DNA from: Mytilus edulis
Lineage: Eukaryota > Mollusca > Bivalvia > Mytilida > Mytilidae
NCBI RefSeq assembly: GCF_963676685.1
Contig: NC_092344.1
Location: forward strand, 98,486,749 to 98,550,748
DNA length: 64,000 bases
Direction: 5' to 3'
Every line of letters starts with the position of its first letter. The stretch's first letter is position 1. Position numbers and translations under genes: made by a program. This document shows, in pieces, positions 32,900-45,609 of the stretch. The notes beneath the pieces are model-generated. The model had not been told where the DNA came from. It saw only the letters and a program-made list of their open reading frames with translations, and did not search any database.

Positions 32900-34380
32900 T
32901 ACAACTCCTCATTTGTAAACAGGCTTATGACATACACAATATTTTAGATAGATTCTATTTAGTTCATTCACAAGTTTTAAAGATTTTGTACAATTAAAAG
33001 CTTGGCATGTCGTAGAGACATCATATAGCCCTCTAGATGTCTTTTTATAAATTTTTGTAGTCGGGTTGCTGACTAATTCTAATTTACGCATACCTTAATA
33101 CTAAACCATTTTTGCGAATCAATAGTTTGGTGACATTGCTCAACATTCCATTTTGATCTCGACCAATAGAGTAACAAATGAGACAGTTCAAAAGTACAAG
33201 AAGAAATGAGTGTAAAGTTGACAGCAAACCAGATTTTCTGTTTATAGACGATAGTAAATCATTGTTGAACTGACAACTGGCAATGAGTACGAACGAAATT
33301 TGTATATTCTAAGGTATATGTCTCGTTCTGTGCCTACTGTCCAATCGACCAAACATCTTATGCTCTGTATGGTAAACGTTGAAAGAGTAGTATATATCAA
33401 ACTAGACCTCCATCTTGTCATTAGTAATTTGAAAAGCATTGGCTGAACAATTCATAAGTTATTGCATAGAAACGACATAATAAGCCATTTCCAAATCTAT
33501 CAAGGACCATAACTTTTCACCGACATAAGTGAAAATCGTCAAAATCATTCATATCATCAGTAACATATCAAATTCTGAAAGCTTTGGTTGAATGGTTCAT
33601 AAGCTATTGCACGAAAATTGTTGGTAGGTTAACGTAGCACTTCACCATTTCAAAAAAACTAATTTTTCCTTCGGGAAACCTGGATAAAAGAATTAAACCA
33701 GAAAATTCATCTAATTATCATAGAAACTACCGTAGACGGCCTTTTAGTGGCGACAATATTTGAATTGAAGAAACAATCTTCTGAGTGCAGGTTAGAAATA
33801 TTTCAAAAATGTCATTGATGGGCCATATAACCTCTGGATGACATCGTAAAATATACTTAAAAGTTAACAAGCTAGACACTTACGTTAACAAATAATACAA
33901 TTCCAATATTATTGTTTTAATTTGATTTATTATCGAGCACCTTATTTATTATATTGAACATAAACTTACAGGTCTATGATATTAACAAAATCATCAAATC
34001 AATAAGTAGTTGCACTTATCCATACTTATTCTACTTCCCTCAAGTTAAATTTTGTCCCGCCGAAAAAAAATCGAGACAAAATATCCCAAGATAATAACTC
34101 AATTCTTTTACAACAATTTATAAAAGAATCGTTTTAAAACGAAATTATTCTTTAGAAATTGACACTTGTGGCAATTTTACTACCTTGAATTTAAGTTATT
34201 ATATGAAATTAAATCCTGGTAAATCCTTTGCTTTGCATGAGGTGAAATGTATTTGTTTTTAAGATCAAGAATTTTACCTTCTGTTTAAAAACAGTATTCA
34301 GTTGAACGTTTCAAATATAAAGGTTCATATTCCACATTCTATGGAATGGTTAGAATTTCAAATTATTTGTTAACACCAAG
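32900..34380. other. Intergenic DNA, nothing recognised
   Basis: AT-rich sequence downstream of the 34.4 kb gene. No coding or repeat signature beyond short similarities. Confidence 0.4.
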
Positions 34381-34388
34381 CTTGAGGT

Positions 34389-35123
34389 CTACTCATTTTC
34401 GGTCATAAAAACAGCCGGACATGGTGATTGACTGGTATCTATCGGCGACTGTCGAGATAGAGACTGTCTAGAAAGTCTTCCTTCGCGTGATTTTGTTACA
34501 GTTATTGGTGGGAGTATAAGTTTCGGAGTTTTACTGTCTGTCGTACGCATCTCTTCTGGACTAGGAGTTCTCTGTTTTGGACTTGGAGTTACAGTTTTTA
34601 CAGCTCTTCTTTTAGATATTCGGTCCAGTAATGCTGAAGTTGACATCCTTCGGTCTATAACTTCCATTTTCTTCCTTTTACTTAACAACATTTCAGCCTG
34701 TCGTTTTCGTATAACCTCTGGCATCATTTCATAACGTTGATGTTGAATTAGTGGCTCAAGGTTAGTTTTACTATTGTTAAGTCCATATCTACCATATTTC
34801 CCGCCAAAATCGGGATGTTCCTTTTCTTTTAGTATATTTTCTAACACTTTGATATAAGCTTTATGATCTTTTAAATTTCCACTATGGTAAGTAACATCTT
34901 TGTCATTTTTCATTAAAAATATATTCTTTTCTGTTTCTACTTTTTTATGAATGAATGTATACTTAGCTTCAACACTCCGATTTTGTACGTCTGCCATTTT
35001 GGCACGATACACACATTGACGATGGAGAGAATCCATGTAAGTTTCCGGATAAAAACTGTTAGTGTATTCATCATAAATAACTTTCCGTTTCTTGGGAATA
35101 ATGTTCTCCTCTTCTGTACTCAT
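34389..35123 (-). CDS. Intact single-exon protein of unknown function, 244 aa
   Basis: I do not recognise the family. The frame is uninterrupted from ATG to TAG and its codon and amino-acid make-up looks like a real protein. The N-terminus is acidic then basic (EEENIIPKKRK, a nuclear-localisation-like cluster at residues 10-14). There follow a Tyr-rich stretch (IYDEYTNSFYPETYMDSLH), a charged middle with HPDFGGKYGRYGLNN and a Lys/Arg-rich helix-like segment (RKRQAEMLLSKRKKMEVIDRR). The C-terminal tail is Ser/Pro/Thr-rich (TPSPKQRTPSPEE, RLSRQSLSRQSP) with proline-directed phosphorylation-like sites. No signal peptide, membrane segment or catalytic motif is seen. It could be one exon of a longer gene, but the stop is clean and no neighbouring exons are evident. 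Confidence 0.65.
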   Translation of the reverse strand: MSTEEENIIPKKRKVIYDEYTNSFYPETYMDSLHRQCVYRAKMADVQNRSVEAKYTFIHKKVETEKNIFLMKNDKDVTYHSGNLKDHKAYIKVLENILKEKEHPDFGGKYGRYGLNNSKTNLEPLIQHQRYEMMPEVIRKRQAEMLLSKRKKMEVIDRRMSTSALLDRISKRRAVKTVTPSPKQRTPSPEEMRTTDSKTPKLILPPITVTKSREGRLSRQSLSRQSPIDTSQSPCPAVFMTENE

Positions 35124-35139
35124 AGTTAATCCTTCTGTT

Positions 35140-36270
35140 TATTTAGAAAGTGAAATACTGATCGGCATCCTTTTCAAACCACACTTAAGTCCTTAAGTCG
35201 TGCAGTTATGACTAAAATGGCAAGCGTAAGTTCATGGTTTAAGGTGTTATTGAAAAGTTATTAATCCAAATACTTTAAGAGGATTCCATCATTTCGAATG
35301 ATTTTATTAAATCCTGTTTAATAAAGTAAAAAGCCGTTTTAGATCCCTAACAACTGGCCTTTAATTTCATTTCCATTCACTAGCATTAGTACAAAACTGA
35401 AACATAACTCCAGGTGAATGCTAAATGGTTGACTAAGATCGTTTAGGTATAGATATCATTTATTGATTTCCCAATCAACTTAACACTTACAGAACGTCCC
35501 TTCTTTTTAATATTTAAAAGTAACTGGTAGTTGATAACACAGTTAACTCATTGTTTATATATTATTACCGATTTTCATTAAAAACTATATTGATATACAC
35601 AAAGAAAGTCACGGTAGGTTTGGAATTCAATTAAAAATTAATAGTCATTCATTTAAATCTTTTTAAAAAATCGACAAAAACCTTTTTGACATATAGATGA
35701 CGAGTAAAAATCTACTTGTAAGCATAATGGTAGTTTAAATCCATATTATGTCCAACAAAAATATACTATTTCAAATTGTGCTTATGATAATAATTTATTT
35801 TAAAGATTTAAAAGATAGCCTTATAAAGTATTTAACCATAATGCATGCTTTTATCTGATTATACAATGCACGTACATAAAGTATTCATTTAAATTCTGTA
35901 AGAGCTGAATTCAACTGTCCTTACATGTACTTCAAGTGTAAAATTCGTATATGAATAAGCAAATCTTTACATATTTTTTTCTATAATCTCTCTTCACAGT
36001 ATAAAATACATATATAACATTGTATTGATTGCTCACAATATGTATACATGTAAATCAAAAATTCAATACTTTAGGGAACACGTATTGAATCAGAAAGTTG
36101 TTTCTGGAATAGAAATGATAATAGATGGCAATTTTAAATGGGGCGGCATATCTGAAAGGTACACCGTCTACTTTCAAATATACATTTTGTACTCCGTAAC
36201 AAACCTAGATAATGTAACAACCCTAGATAAAGCCGACGAGGAAAGGCATTACATCGACCATCGAAAGATT
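35140..36270. other. Upstream intergenic DNA of the 34.4 kb gene
   Basis: AT-rich with no recognised element. Any promoter of the 244-codon gene would lie just right of 35123. Confidence 0.4.
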
Positions 36271-36280
36271 TTTTTTTTAT

Positions 36281-36632
36281 CTAGGTGGTCAAGTGGTTTA
36301 GGGCACTGGACACGGTACAGGCGGTGTTGTCACGATGTCATAGACGCATGAGTTCGAATCCGCCGAGGGAAGAATAAAATTTTGCTAACGCAAATGTAAA
36401 TATTTAACATTGTTTTAAGGCGAATTATATCATATGGTGTTAGCCTTGTATGACTACGTGTTATCCGAGGGAAATGTCTGCCATAAATTGTCACATGTTT
36501 AGGTGATATATAACTTCTTTAAATATCAGCATTTGCGGAATCAAATATTTGTTCATCCCTCGTCGGGATTCGAACTCGTGCTAGTTGAACGCCTGCACTG
36601 TGTCCGGCGCTTTAGACCACTCTGTCACCTAG
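36281..36632. repeat. Two tRNA-derived SINE arms in inverted arrangement
   Basis: The plus-strand arm 36281-36415 has A box TGGTCAAGTGG (36286-36296) and B box AGTTCGAATCC (36351-36361). The minus-strand arm 36510-36632 has the same layout (CGAGTTCGAATCCC in reverse complement, head at 36632). Both heads resemble a Ser/Leu-type tRNA with 'gagcgc/gggc..cggac' and a long middle, followed by 'gcgaggga'-type text and an AT-rich tail. The tails face each other, so the whole is a foldback with tRNA-like outer ends. Confidence 0.6.
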
Positions 36633-37075
36633 TGTTTTATTATGTGAATCTTATTTTATGTTTATATTTGATGAGGCTGTTATAAAATATTGGATCTGAT
36701 ATTACTATAGTTTTATCGTTAGTGACTTAATCTTTACGTGCATTTTGAACTCAGAATGACAATACTTAACAATTGACATGATTTAATGTCATAACTATAT
36801 TTGTGATTTTTTCATAATCTATTTATTTCAATCATTTCTGCCAAGTTGACATATGTTGCGTTTTCTATTTTTGCGATTACTTAGTCCTTAATTTCATGAC
36901 ACTAATCGTGTCATTTGTCATTTAAAAAAAAAAAAAAAAATAGGGTGTTAATCTTTTTTCTTTGTGTGTATATATCAATTCCAATTACCAACTCAAATAA
37001 TTAGAGATTTTGTTATCAGTAGATTTTAGTAGAAAAGCTAACAGGAGAATCCTATGTGACTTTCTTAACTTTACA

Positions 37076-37271
37076 GGAATCCCATATATATGTGCATGCA
37101 ATAATTAATTCCACAGTAAAAAAAAACACATTTGAAATGTTGTTAAATGCGTATGAAGGGCGTTTTATGAATACTTTTCATAAGTATAAAAAAAATAAGG
37201 ATATTTGGTATGCTTGGCAACGAGATAAATATCCATCAAAGTTCAAATGCAGTGGATGTAAGCAATTATAG
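37076..37271 (+). CDS. Possible orphan terminal exon
   Basis: After a plausible acceptor ('cttaactttacag') an open frame encodes HIYVHAIINSTVKKNTF, EMLLNAYEGRFMNTFHKYKK and IWYAWQRDKYPSKFKCSGCKQL, then stops. The composition looks protein-like (Trp, Cys pair, Tyr) compared with the AT-rich noise around it, but I recognise no family and see no partner exon. It could be chance. Confidence 0.25.
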
Positions 37272-37279
37272 GCCTAATT

Positions 37280-39730
37280 TATAACAAAATCATTTACTAT
37301 AAACAAATAACAACGCATAAAAACAACCCAAATATGATTAAAGCTAGATATACAAAAATAATTGAAAAAAGATATTTGGCCAAAGGGATCTGAAAAAAAA
37401 TAAAGCACACAAACATTTTAGGTCATTACTTCTTTAAGGAGTTGTATCATTAGTTCTTATTTGTAATTAAAAATATCAGTATGTATCCATGTTATGAATC
37501 ACATCAGTGGCGAAGCACTTGACTCCTAGACTAATGACAGAAGATCAATTGCCAAAAAATAAATATATATCTGGTACGTCTAAGACCCATTCAGTCTATA
37601 GATTAATATTCATCACAAACGATCAAAAACGAATATTGGAAATATTGGTTTAGGTGAAAAGTGATGTTGGCTGTTTTTGAGGGTTACAATATTTTGGAGG
37701 TCTTGTGTTGACTGCATTCTATTGAATGTCGATCTACGTTTGCAATTATTCTTTCGTAGCTCTTTACACAACACTATAAAATTGTCTTGTCAGAAATTCG
37801 CGTTTATCGTCGGTTGATTGATGTTCCAATTGTCAGAAAACTGTTTCTGTTGATTCACGTATATTTGTTCTTTATCTGTGATGAATCGCAATTTTAGACT
37901 TTATAAAAACTTATTAAAATATTGATATGACGTGATTGCGAAAAAGATCGATAAATACATGTACTCTCTATGTGGTTCAGGTTAATTTTTAAATGTTGCT
38001 GTATGAAAATGCACCGGAAGTGAAGCAGCAGGTATAAGGTCCACAGATCAAGAACAATGAGCTTCAGTTGTAAAATATTACTGTACTTGTGTCTGGTCTG
38101 TGGTTTTTGACGTCTGTAGTCATGATACAAAATAAGTCTAAACTGATGTTAATTGTATTATTCTCTATGTACCCTATGTTAATTCACTCACTAGGCGGTT
38201 GAGTTTTTTACGTAACAAAATAGTAGTTGACTTTAATTAGAAGACTATATTTGGACTTTTAGATTACATCAAGTACAAGACAGTGATGAATACTTTTTTT
38301 TATGTTAAGAGCAATAAAACTTAAAACTGTTCCAAACACTTTCGATTTTATTGATGTTGATTCACTCTGATATGGACGTTATCTGTTTAATACTTTCAGA
38401 AAGGTCAAACACTGCTAATATGACGCAACTAATCTCATGAGGTGAAAAAAATTAATCCCTTGACACACAATGCTTTCATCTTTCACATAATAAGATTTAA
38501 ATGACAAAAACCTCAATGGAAATCGATAGGTCTTACTTGCGTGTAGAACTTATATTTTCTTAAGATGAATATCTTTCCTTAGTATACATAAAATCATTAA
38601 AACCACAGTATTTATTTTACTAAACAATGCGTAATGTCAAATCAATAAACAGAAACAATATTCTTCTTGTTTTAACAATCTAATTAATATCTAAATAGCT
38701 TTATTTTACGAGTATCTTGGTAATGGTGTTATTTATAAAACAAAGAGCGTTAACATCAATGCCTTTATTAAAAGGATTCATAAAATATATTAATAATTGA
38801 GTTATGATTAGTAACAGCCATAGGCAACGGATAACAACAAGTATAATTTTTAAATTAAGAGTTTTGTTAGCTTTATTGATTTTAAATATTAACAAATATT
38901 TCAGCTTTCAATTTGAGCAACATACATGTATTACAATTTCTTCAATTTTCGTGGGTACAAAACGAGAGAAATCGAGTTCCAGGGTTATAGAATTTTTCTT
39001 TATGTATTTATTGTCTATTATTTTAGATAGAATATACGATATGTTATACACACTGATTACATTTTTCATTTCAAAAGCAAACACATATATGAGATATTCT
39101 TTGAGTCTTTCTTTTTCGCTTTATACACATAATGATAAAGTTTACCAATGCACTGGTAAATCACCGGATTTGCTAAATAAATGCACGGGGACTGTTAATA
39201 TTGGTTAGTTTATTTTGCTTGAAATGCGAATAAAATGTCAGATCACGAATCTTACGTATACTGCCAGGAAATCCTAAACAACAGGTTTGTTTTCTGATCT
39301 TTAGAATTTCAACCAAAGAAAAAGAATGGGCCCATTCGTTCAGCTCAATACCAAAATTACATTAGATCCCTTACAAAAATGTTACATTGTCGAGTTTGTC
39401 AAATCCTACCCGAGATATTTCAAATTATTTCAGAAACAAGCACTACCGAGATTTCGAGTTACCGTGTAATTATATACTCCAGAGTATAATTGTTCTTATG
39501 TTGTGTTGTGACACCACTGTCACGGGTTACATCTACTTTACTTGAACTTAGGTGGATAGTTGCAAATTGGCAATAAAACCACATCTCCTTATTCAATATT
39601 AACCCCGCCACATTCCATATGTTTATATGTCTGTTCAAAGTCAGAAGCCTGTAATTCATTTAAGGTAGATGGGGTGTCTAAATTATAATCCATAGAATCT
39701 TTTAATAATTTGCCAAAATGTAGTTCATAT
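37280..39730. other. Intergenic DNA, nothing recognised
   Basis: AT-rich. The 134-codon frame at 38804-39208 is low-complexity in base composition and lacks any family signature. Confidence 0.4.
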
Positions 39731-39744
39731 CCTGCTTGTTTAAA

Positions 39745-39965
39745 AACATTAATAAAAAGAATGGGTCACCGGACTTATTTTCACACTACAGGTTGTGCAA
39801 AATTGTAAAGATTTTGTATAGATTATGCATGGAAAACTCATTTTTCCGCCATAAAACACAAACTACACCATAGAATTTTGAGATAAAATTTGAGAAGATA
39901 GCTCCAATATTATGCTTTAAGATAAGAAAAAGAAAAAATGGGGTCACCGGACTCGTTTTCTTGCT
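39745..39965 (+). repeat. Two short copies of a GGGTCACCGGAC repeat
   Basis: 'aaaagaatgggtcaccggacttattttc' at 39755-39782 and 'aaaaaatggggtcaccggactcgttttc' at 39933-39960. Related text occurs at 57075-57100 and, inverted, at 57218-57240. Confidence 0.5.
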
Positions 39966-40304
39966 ACGTGTAAAAATGGGTAAATTCCTAACACATTCTA
40001 TTGTAAAAGTAACACTATCTGAATTATCTGCCCTTGCATTTGAGTTGCCTCCCCTTATTTGACAAAGTTGGGAAAAAATGAATCAAACAAAAGAATTCTT
40101 ATTTTTGTAAAATACAATCATAAATATGAGCAAACATGGCATTTTCTATATTATAATGAAAATTCTTACACATGAATTACCTACTACTATAAAAATTTGC
40201 ACAGTTCATCAAAGATCTAGACCTTGTTTTCTAGTATTTCAAAATCCAAAATGGAGGAAGACACCCTATCTACCTTAATCTGTCTTTCTTCACTTTTTTG
40301 TCAT

Positions 40305-40475
40305 AAATCAGGCATAATTGTTATTTGGATGGGGAGTTGTCTCATTGGCACTCACACCACATCTTTATGGCTAACAATACGGTATGAGTTTTGCTCTTTG
40401 TTGAAGGGGTTATTGTGAATTATAACTGCTCCTATTGGTTAGTTGTCTCATTGACAAGCATACCACATATTCCTA
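40305..40475 (-). repeat. Interspersed repeat tails (GAAGATGTGGTATGA family)
   Basis: Two tail copies in the same orientation: 'ggggagttgtctcattggcactcacaccacatctt' at 40330-40365 and 'ggttagttgtctcattgacaagcataccacat' at 40437-40468. Confidence 0.6.
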
Positions 40476-40811
40476 CTTTTAATAAGATAACGTTACGTAA
40501 TTAATTTTAAAAAGTAGATGTTTTTCTAATTAATATATAATCTTAGAGTCAAGATACATTCTTGACTTTTTCATGTATATTTTGTAATTTTATTAGATAT
40601 ACCATGATGGTGTGATACTTTAGAACGCGCGAATTGTCCTCCATCAAGACGACGATAAATCAATTATGTGTAGGCTTTGGAAAGTGAGTCGACGGGGATG
40701 AAAGGTAATTTTGACTTCAACATGCAAAATGGGGGTATTTTGAAAATTAGGAACAGTCCAATTTCAAACAACTCTTAGAACTGTTGCCGGGGTTCTGAAA
40801 CGTACAGAGCA

Positions 40812-41250
40812 TAATTAGTTATCAAACGTACCAGGCTTATAATTTGATACTCCGGAGTCACTCGCATTTCGTTAGGAGCACCAGTGACGCTCAGATCAAA
40901 ATAGCCAACCAAGTTTAAAGTTGAAGAGCATTGAAGACTCAAAATTAAAAAAAAAGTGGTACCAAATACGGCTAAGGGAATTTCTGCCTGGGATTAAAAA
41001 ATAATTCTTAGTTTTTCGAAAAAATCATACTTTTGACGACCATAAAATTGATATTCATGTCATCACGGAAGTGCTGACTACAGGGCTGGTGATACCCCTG
41101 GGGACGAAACTTCCACCAGCAGTGGAATCAAACCAGTCGTGCAAATAGTTATCAAAGGTAACAGGCTTAAAATTATAACACAAGACGCGCGTATCGTCTA
41201 CACAAGACTCATCAGTGACGCTCAAATCAAAATAGTGAAAAAGCCAAAAC
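40812..41250 (-). repeat. Retrozyme one-and-a-fraction tandem unit, minus strand
   Basis: Two hammerhead remnants about 330 bases apart (40850-40895 and 41183-41223) are separated by a complete diverged unit body ('aaagttgaagagcattgaag', 'tctgcctgggatt', 'gtgctgactacagggctggtgatacccctg'). This is the layout of the 11.4-12.7 kb array, in reverse and older. Confidence 0.8.
41181..41225 (-). ncRNA. Hammerhead ribozyme, one core substitution
   Basis: The reverse complement shows CGTCA, CTGATGAG, stem II GTCT/AGAC, then GATAC in place of GAAAC, ACGCGCGTC. The A-to-T change in the invariant GAAA should abolish cleavage. Confidence 0.65.
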
Positions 41251-41259
41251 ACTCTTCAT

Positions 41260-43225
41260 ACGAATCATCAAATTAATTGAACCCCTTTCACGAAGATGTG
41301 GGTACGTATTTATATATCCCGCACAGTCAAATTAACGATCCTCTTTACCATGGATTTTACGACCCGCTGAACGAATTTCGGGATTGACGATATTTCAATA
41401 CCCCAGTCAACCTTTCAGACTAAAGGCTTAAAGTTTTTAACACAAGTATAAACTCACAACAACTTACAGTATGAAAAGGATTATTATAGCCAAGTAAATT
41501 TACGCTAGAGCGACGGGTTCTGCAGTTATCTATTACGATTCTAGAGTAGATGCTAGTTAAGTAATATCCCTAAAATGCTACAACTATTTACAAATACTAT
41601 TAAAGACAATATTTTATCTAAATCTCAGTTCTTCATTTTATAAAACATACCAATAGTTAGGAAACATAATCATAAAACATACAAGCGCCACTCTAAAAGA
41701 GTTATGAGAGACTATTCAATATGTATATCCATTATGTACACATAAATTAGCTTAAAAATACATGTTCTTATCAATAAAATGTCAGTGCAGATATTTGGCA
41801 GTATAAAAGTACATATTTTTGTCTACAAAATATAAATTTGTTATCAAACAAATGCATATATAGAATTAATATTACATAGAGATGCTTGATGGAACAAATA
41901 ACAACTCAAATTTTCATGTACTGGACGATTCATTAAAAAGCGCAATTCATCTCCAATTAAAAGATATTCATCTCTAGTGTTGATAAAAGAAAAATAACAG
42001 ATAATAACAAGAGTGTCGGAAATCTTATTAAAAGTAGAACCACAATTTAACATGTTCATTTGTCTTTTCGAGTAACAATTTACTCCAGTTTTAAAGAAAA
42101 ATGTTTTGAAAATTACAAAATAAAGATTCGTGATAACTCAACATTCAGAACCTTTATAGATTTCAATTGAAACTAGGTGATGGTATCATATTCCTGCAGA
42201 AGAAACATAGATGACGAATTTCACTATCTATTTTGATTTAAAAAATTTCGTTGATTGGTTAACATTAGAGAAAACGTAATTCCTATTTAATATACGAAGT
42301 ATCACAGAGAACAGAAGTTAGCAGACTTGTTAGCTTTTGAGTAGACGGGTTTCATTTAAAAACAGAAACCGAGGTTAGTCGAGTTATAAATTTACATGTG
42401 CTTTATTTTTGTTTTCTTTGAAAACAATGATTGTAATGATTTTTTTGTGTCTTCCGCTTCTTTTTGTATGAGCCTTAATGATATAGTAAATAAAGGCAAC
42501 AGTAGTATACCGCTGTTCAAAACTCATAAATCTATGGACAAAAAACAAAATCGGGGTAACAAACTAAAACTGAGGGAAACGCATTCAATATTAGATGAGA
42601 ACAACGACACAGCAACAGACTAAGCATTAGACAAAATCCGATGAGAATAACCAATATAACATCAAAACCAAATACATAAATTTGGGATAGAAAAGTACCG
42701 TGACACGTCTTATAGTAATGTGAATTCACACTCAAAAATAGGAGAAAACAAACGACACAACGGAAACACAACGTAAAAATGTTACACACACATAAACGAA
42801 CTATGATAGTAAGACTCGTGGAATCAATCAGGAATGTGTTGTGAATCGAAAGGGTTTTAATATATTTTCTTTCGTGTTCTCATTCCTTTCTTTTGACAGC
42901 ATTTGTAAATGCTTCATTAGTGATGTGACTTATTTTTGTTTTCGTATTGCATTAGAATTTCTTAATGCCATACTCCATCAAATACAGAACTCAAACAATT
43001 TTATCGAAACATCTAACTCCAACCTTTATGTGTTATAGTTAAACTAAGATTAGTTTTTGTATTTACATATTTTGTTAATAATACAAAAATGAAAATCTAT
43101 ATATTCACTAACCGTCCTCCTGAATTTTTAATAAATGTTTTGTTATTGATATTGATTGCATTGGTGTTGATTATTTTTACTGAGATGGGTCATTTACTAT
43201 GCATAATTTTCAGTCTTGTTTCCGG
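41260..43225. other. Intergenic DNA, nothing recognised
   Basis: AT-rich with no coding or repeat signature that I can name. Confidence 0.4.
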
Positions 43226-43230
43226 CTTTT

Positions 43231-43678
43231 AGTATGAAATTCAAAACAGTGTAGCTGTGGCCATTGATTGACACATTAAAATCATTCATTGACTGGGACA
43301 ATTTAGGTGAACGTTTGTATGTAACGACCAATGCTCACTATGTACTTTTTAAAGACACTTAAACTATGGGGTCACCAAAGGTTCTCAACACCTAAATAAG
43401 GTAATTCGAAAAATTAATCAGAAATAACACGATATTTTGATTTATATCAATTATATAAATCAAAACACAAAGGTTATTCCTGATTAATTTTTCGAATTAT
43501 TTTATAATTAAAGGCGTTAAGAAACCTTTGTTGACCCCACAGTTTAAATGTCTATCGTAGGTACGTCATGAACAGTGGTTGTTACAGACAAACGTTCACG
43601 TAAATTGTCCCAGTCAATGGATGATTTTGATGGGTCAATCAATGGCCACAGCTACACTGTTTTGAATTTCATACTAAC
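43231..43678. mobile_element. Long foldback (MITE-like) element, about 445 bp
   Basis: The left arm starts 'tagtatgaaattcaaaacag' and includes 'gtagctgtggccattgattga' and 'tcattgactgggacaattta'. The right arm is its reverse complement ('taaattgtcccagtcaatgg', 'tcaatcaatggccacagcta', 'ctgttttgaatttcatacta'). The arms run about 200 bases to a central AT-rich palindromic zone at about 43440-43475. No coding sequence. Confidence 0.85.
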
Positions 43679-43689
43679 TTGATTAGATT

Positions 43690-45050
43690 CTTTAAGTAGT
43701 ACAGCTCTTGTTATTTCTGTCTAATAGTCTGTTTGACCTTCTAACGATATCACAAAACAAAACAAATAACATGGATTATGTGTAATTTACTTTATTCATA
43801 GTTCCGATAAAACAAAACCGTCTTTGATGAAAACATAAAAATAACGTATTAACATTCATAATAAAAAAAGTACATAAAAATTTACACGCGGATATATAAT
43901 CTAGTTTTATAATCGTAGTTTACATGTAGATAAACCCGGAAAATAGTTGTCCTCTCTAAGGAGGTATAATAGTTGGGGTTCTTACGATCTAAGTTTAATT
44001 TTGGACCCTTATTCCTAAACTATTGGGATAAAAACTCCCAAAATCAATCCCAACCTTCCTTTTATGGTCATAAACCTTGCGTTTAAATTTCAGATTTCCA
44101 TTTACTTTTACTTAAGTTTGAGTGCGAAAACCAAATGTCTTTGGACGACGACGACGACGACACCAACGTCATACCAATATACGACCAAAAAAATTTCTTC
44201 GGTCGTATAAGAAGGCACACCAATCTGATAACGACAAACAAAATCAACAAAAATATCAAATAATAAGAGGTTCATTAAATTTTGCAAAGTATATCGGAAA
44301 ACAAAGTCGTTGTCAAAACCACGAAAGACAACTCAAATGAATCGTATAATAGGTAAAGATACGTATATACGTTCGTGGTCTTATGGCAGTGAGGTTTAGG
44401 CGGGAATCTCAATAATCACGTGATATATAGAAATTATGATATCTTTCTTTATTCATCATCTTGCAAATACTGGATATTGATAAAATTTATTATGAATGAG
44501 TTTAATAGTTTAGGAATTCTTAGTTAAATCTTGTTTGACTTATTTAACAAAATTAATAGGTAAGCAATAACCGCTCCCTTAACGTGCGTACGTCGAGTGG
44601 AAATCTCTTTATACCAGAGCTATTTTTATATCTAATGAGTTTATATTTTGCGAAACAATTTTTTTGATAGACATTATTTACCAAAGTCAAAATTCTATCA
44701 TAATCAAAGGCATATGTCGTCCCTTAGGAGCAACAAACCATGTTAGTTTTCAATTTTTTGTGTGCATTATATTACAAATAAATATTTTTAGAATTTGAAA
44801 CGGCGTATTAAAAAGTGTCTTCACCACCAATGTCTTGACTTAACGAATAGTTTTTTGTTTTGTTTTATGAACTAATATAAAATTGTTTGGAAATTATTTA
44901 TGTGTATAATTCACCGTCCAACAGCTTTCAGATTTTTTTTTAAAAATAGGCACTACCGCACAATACGCTTGATAATTCAGAGCATACCACATATGTTTAA
45001 AGATAACATGGAGCTAATACATTTTCCTATTAATATGAGTGTTGACCATT
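43690..45050. other. Intergenic DNA, nothing recognised
   Basis: AT-rich. A CGACGACGACGAC run (44144-44161) is a short microsatellite. Confidence 0.4.
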
Positions 45051-45059
45051 TCAGGATAG

Positions 45060-45590
45060 ATCCTCTCTGGCGGCCGTCTTTGATGATGGATCGGCTTGAA
45101 AGTAACAACGCTTGGTCAGCACTTCATAAGGAACATTCATGTCATGTTTGGTTTCATTCCATTCAGTGGTTCTCAAGAAGAAAACATTGAATGTATTTCC
45201 CATAGGGTCTTATGTTTAAATAATCTCCCTCTGGTGGGTATCCTGGATGGATCGGCTTCTAACAACAACACTTAGTCAGCACCTCACAAGGAACATGCAC
45301 TGGTTTGGTTTCATTCCGTACAGTAGTTCTCTGGAAGAAAACATTTTGCTATGTATTGTCCATAGGATCCTATATTAAATTAAGTCCCCTGCTAGTGGTC
45401 ATCTTGAATGATGAATCGGCGCCAAAGAAACAACACTTGGTCAGCACCACATAAGGAACATTTACGCCATGTTTGGTTTCATACCATTCAGTGTTTCTAG
45501 AAGAAGGTCAAATGTAAAAGGCTAACGACGACGACGGACGACTAACACCAAGAGATGAGAAAAGCCCACTTGGCCCTTCGGGTATCCTAA
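45060..45590 (+). repeat. Tandem-unit repeat element with GAAAAGCCCACTTGGCCCTTCGGG end
   Basis: About three diverged units of about 170-175 bases, each with 'gatcggcttgaaagtaacaa'-like text, 'acttggtcagcacctcataa', 'ttggtttcattccattcagt' and 'tcccatagggtcctatgtta'. The end is 'aacgacgacgacggacg', then 'gagaaaagcccacttggccc'. The unit family recurs in the 48.4-48.8 kb intron and at 25.8-26.1 kb. Confidence 0.8.
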
Positions 45591-45609
45591 ATTGTTTTAT
45601 TAACTCTCA

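Noticed and set aside
36281-36370. tRNA-Ser or tRNA-Leu gene
   Set aside because: Only promoter boxes and rough similarity; acceptor ends do not pair and an inverted second copy with a SINE-like tail is adjacent.
38804-39208. 134-codon open frame as a membrane protein
   Set aside because: Its hydrophobicity follows from AT-rich codons; no family motif and no supporting context.
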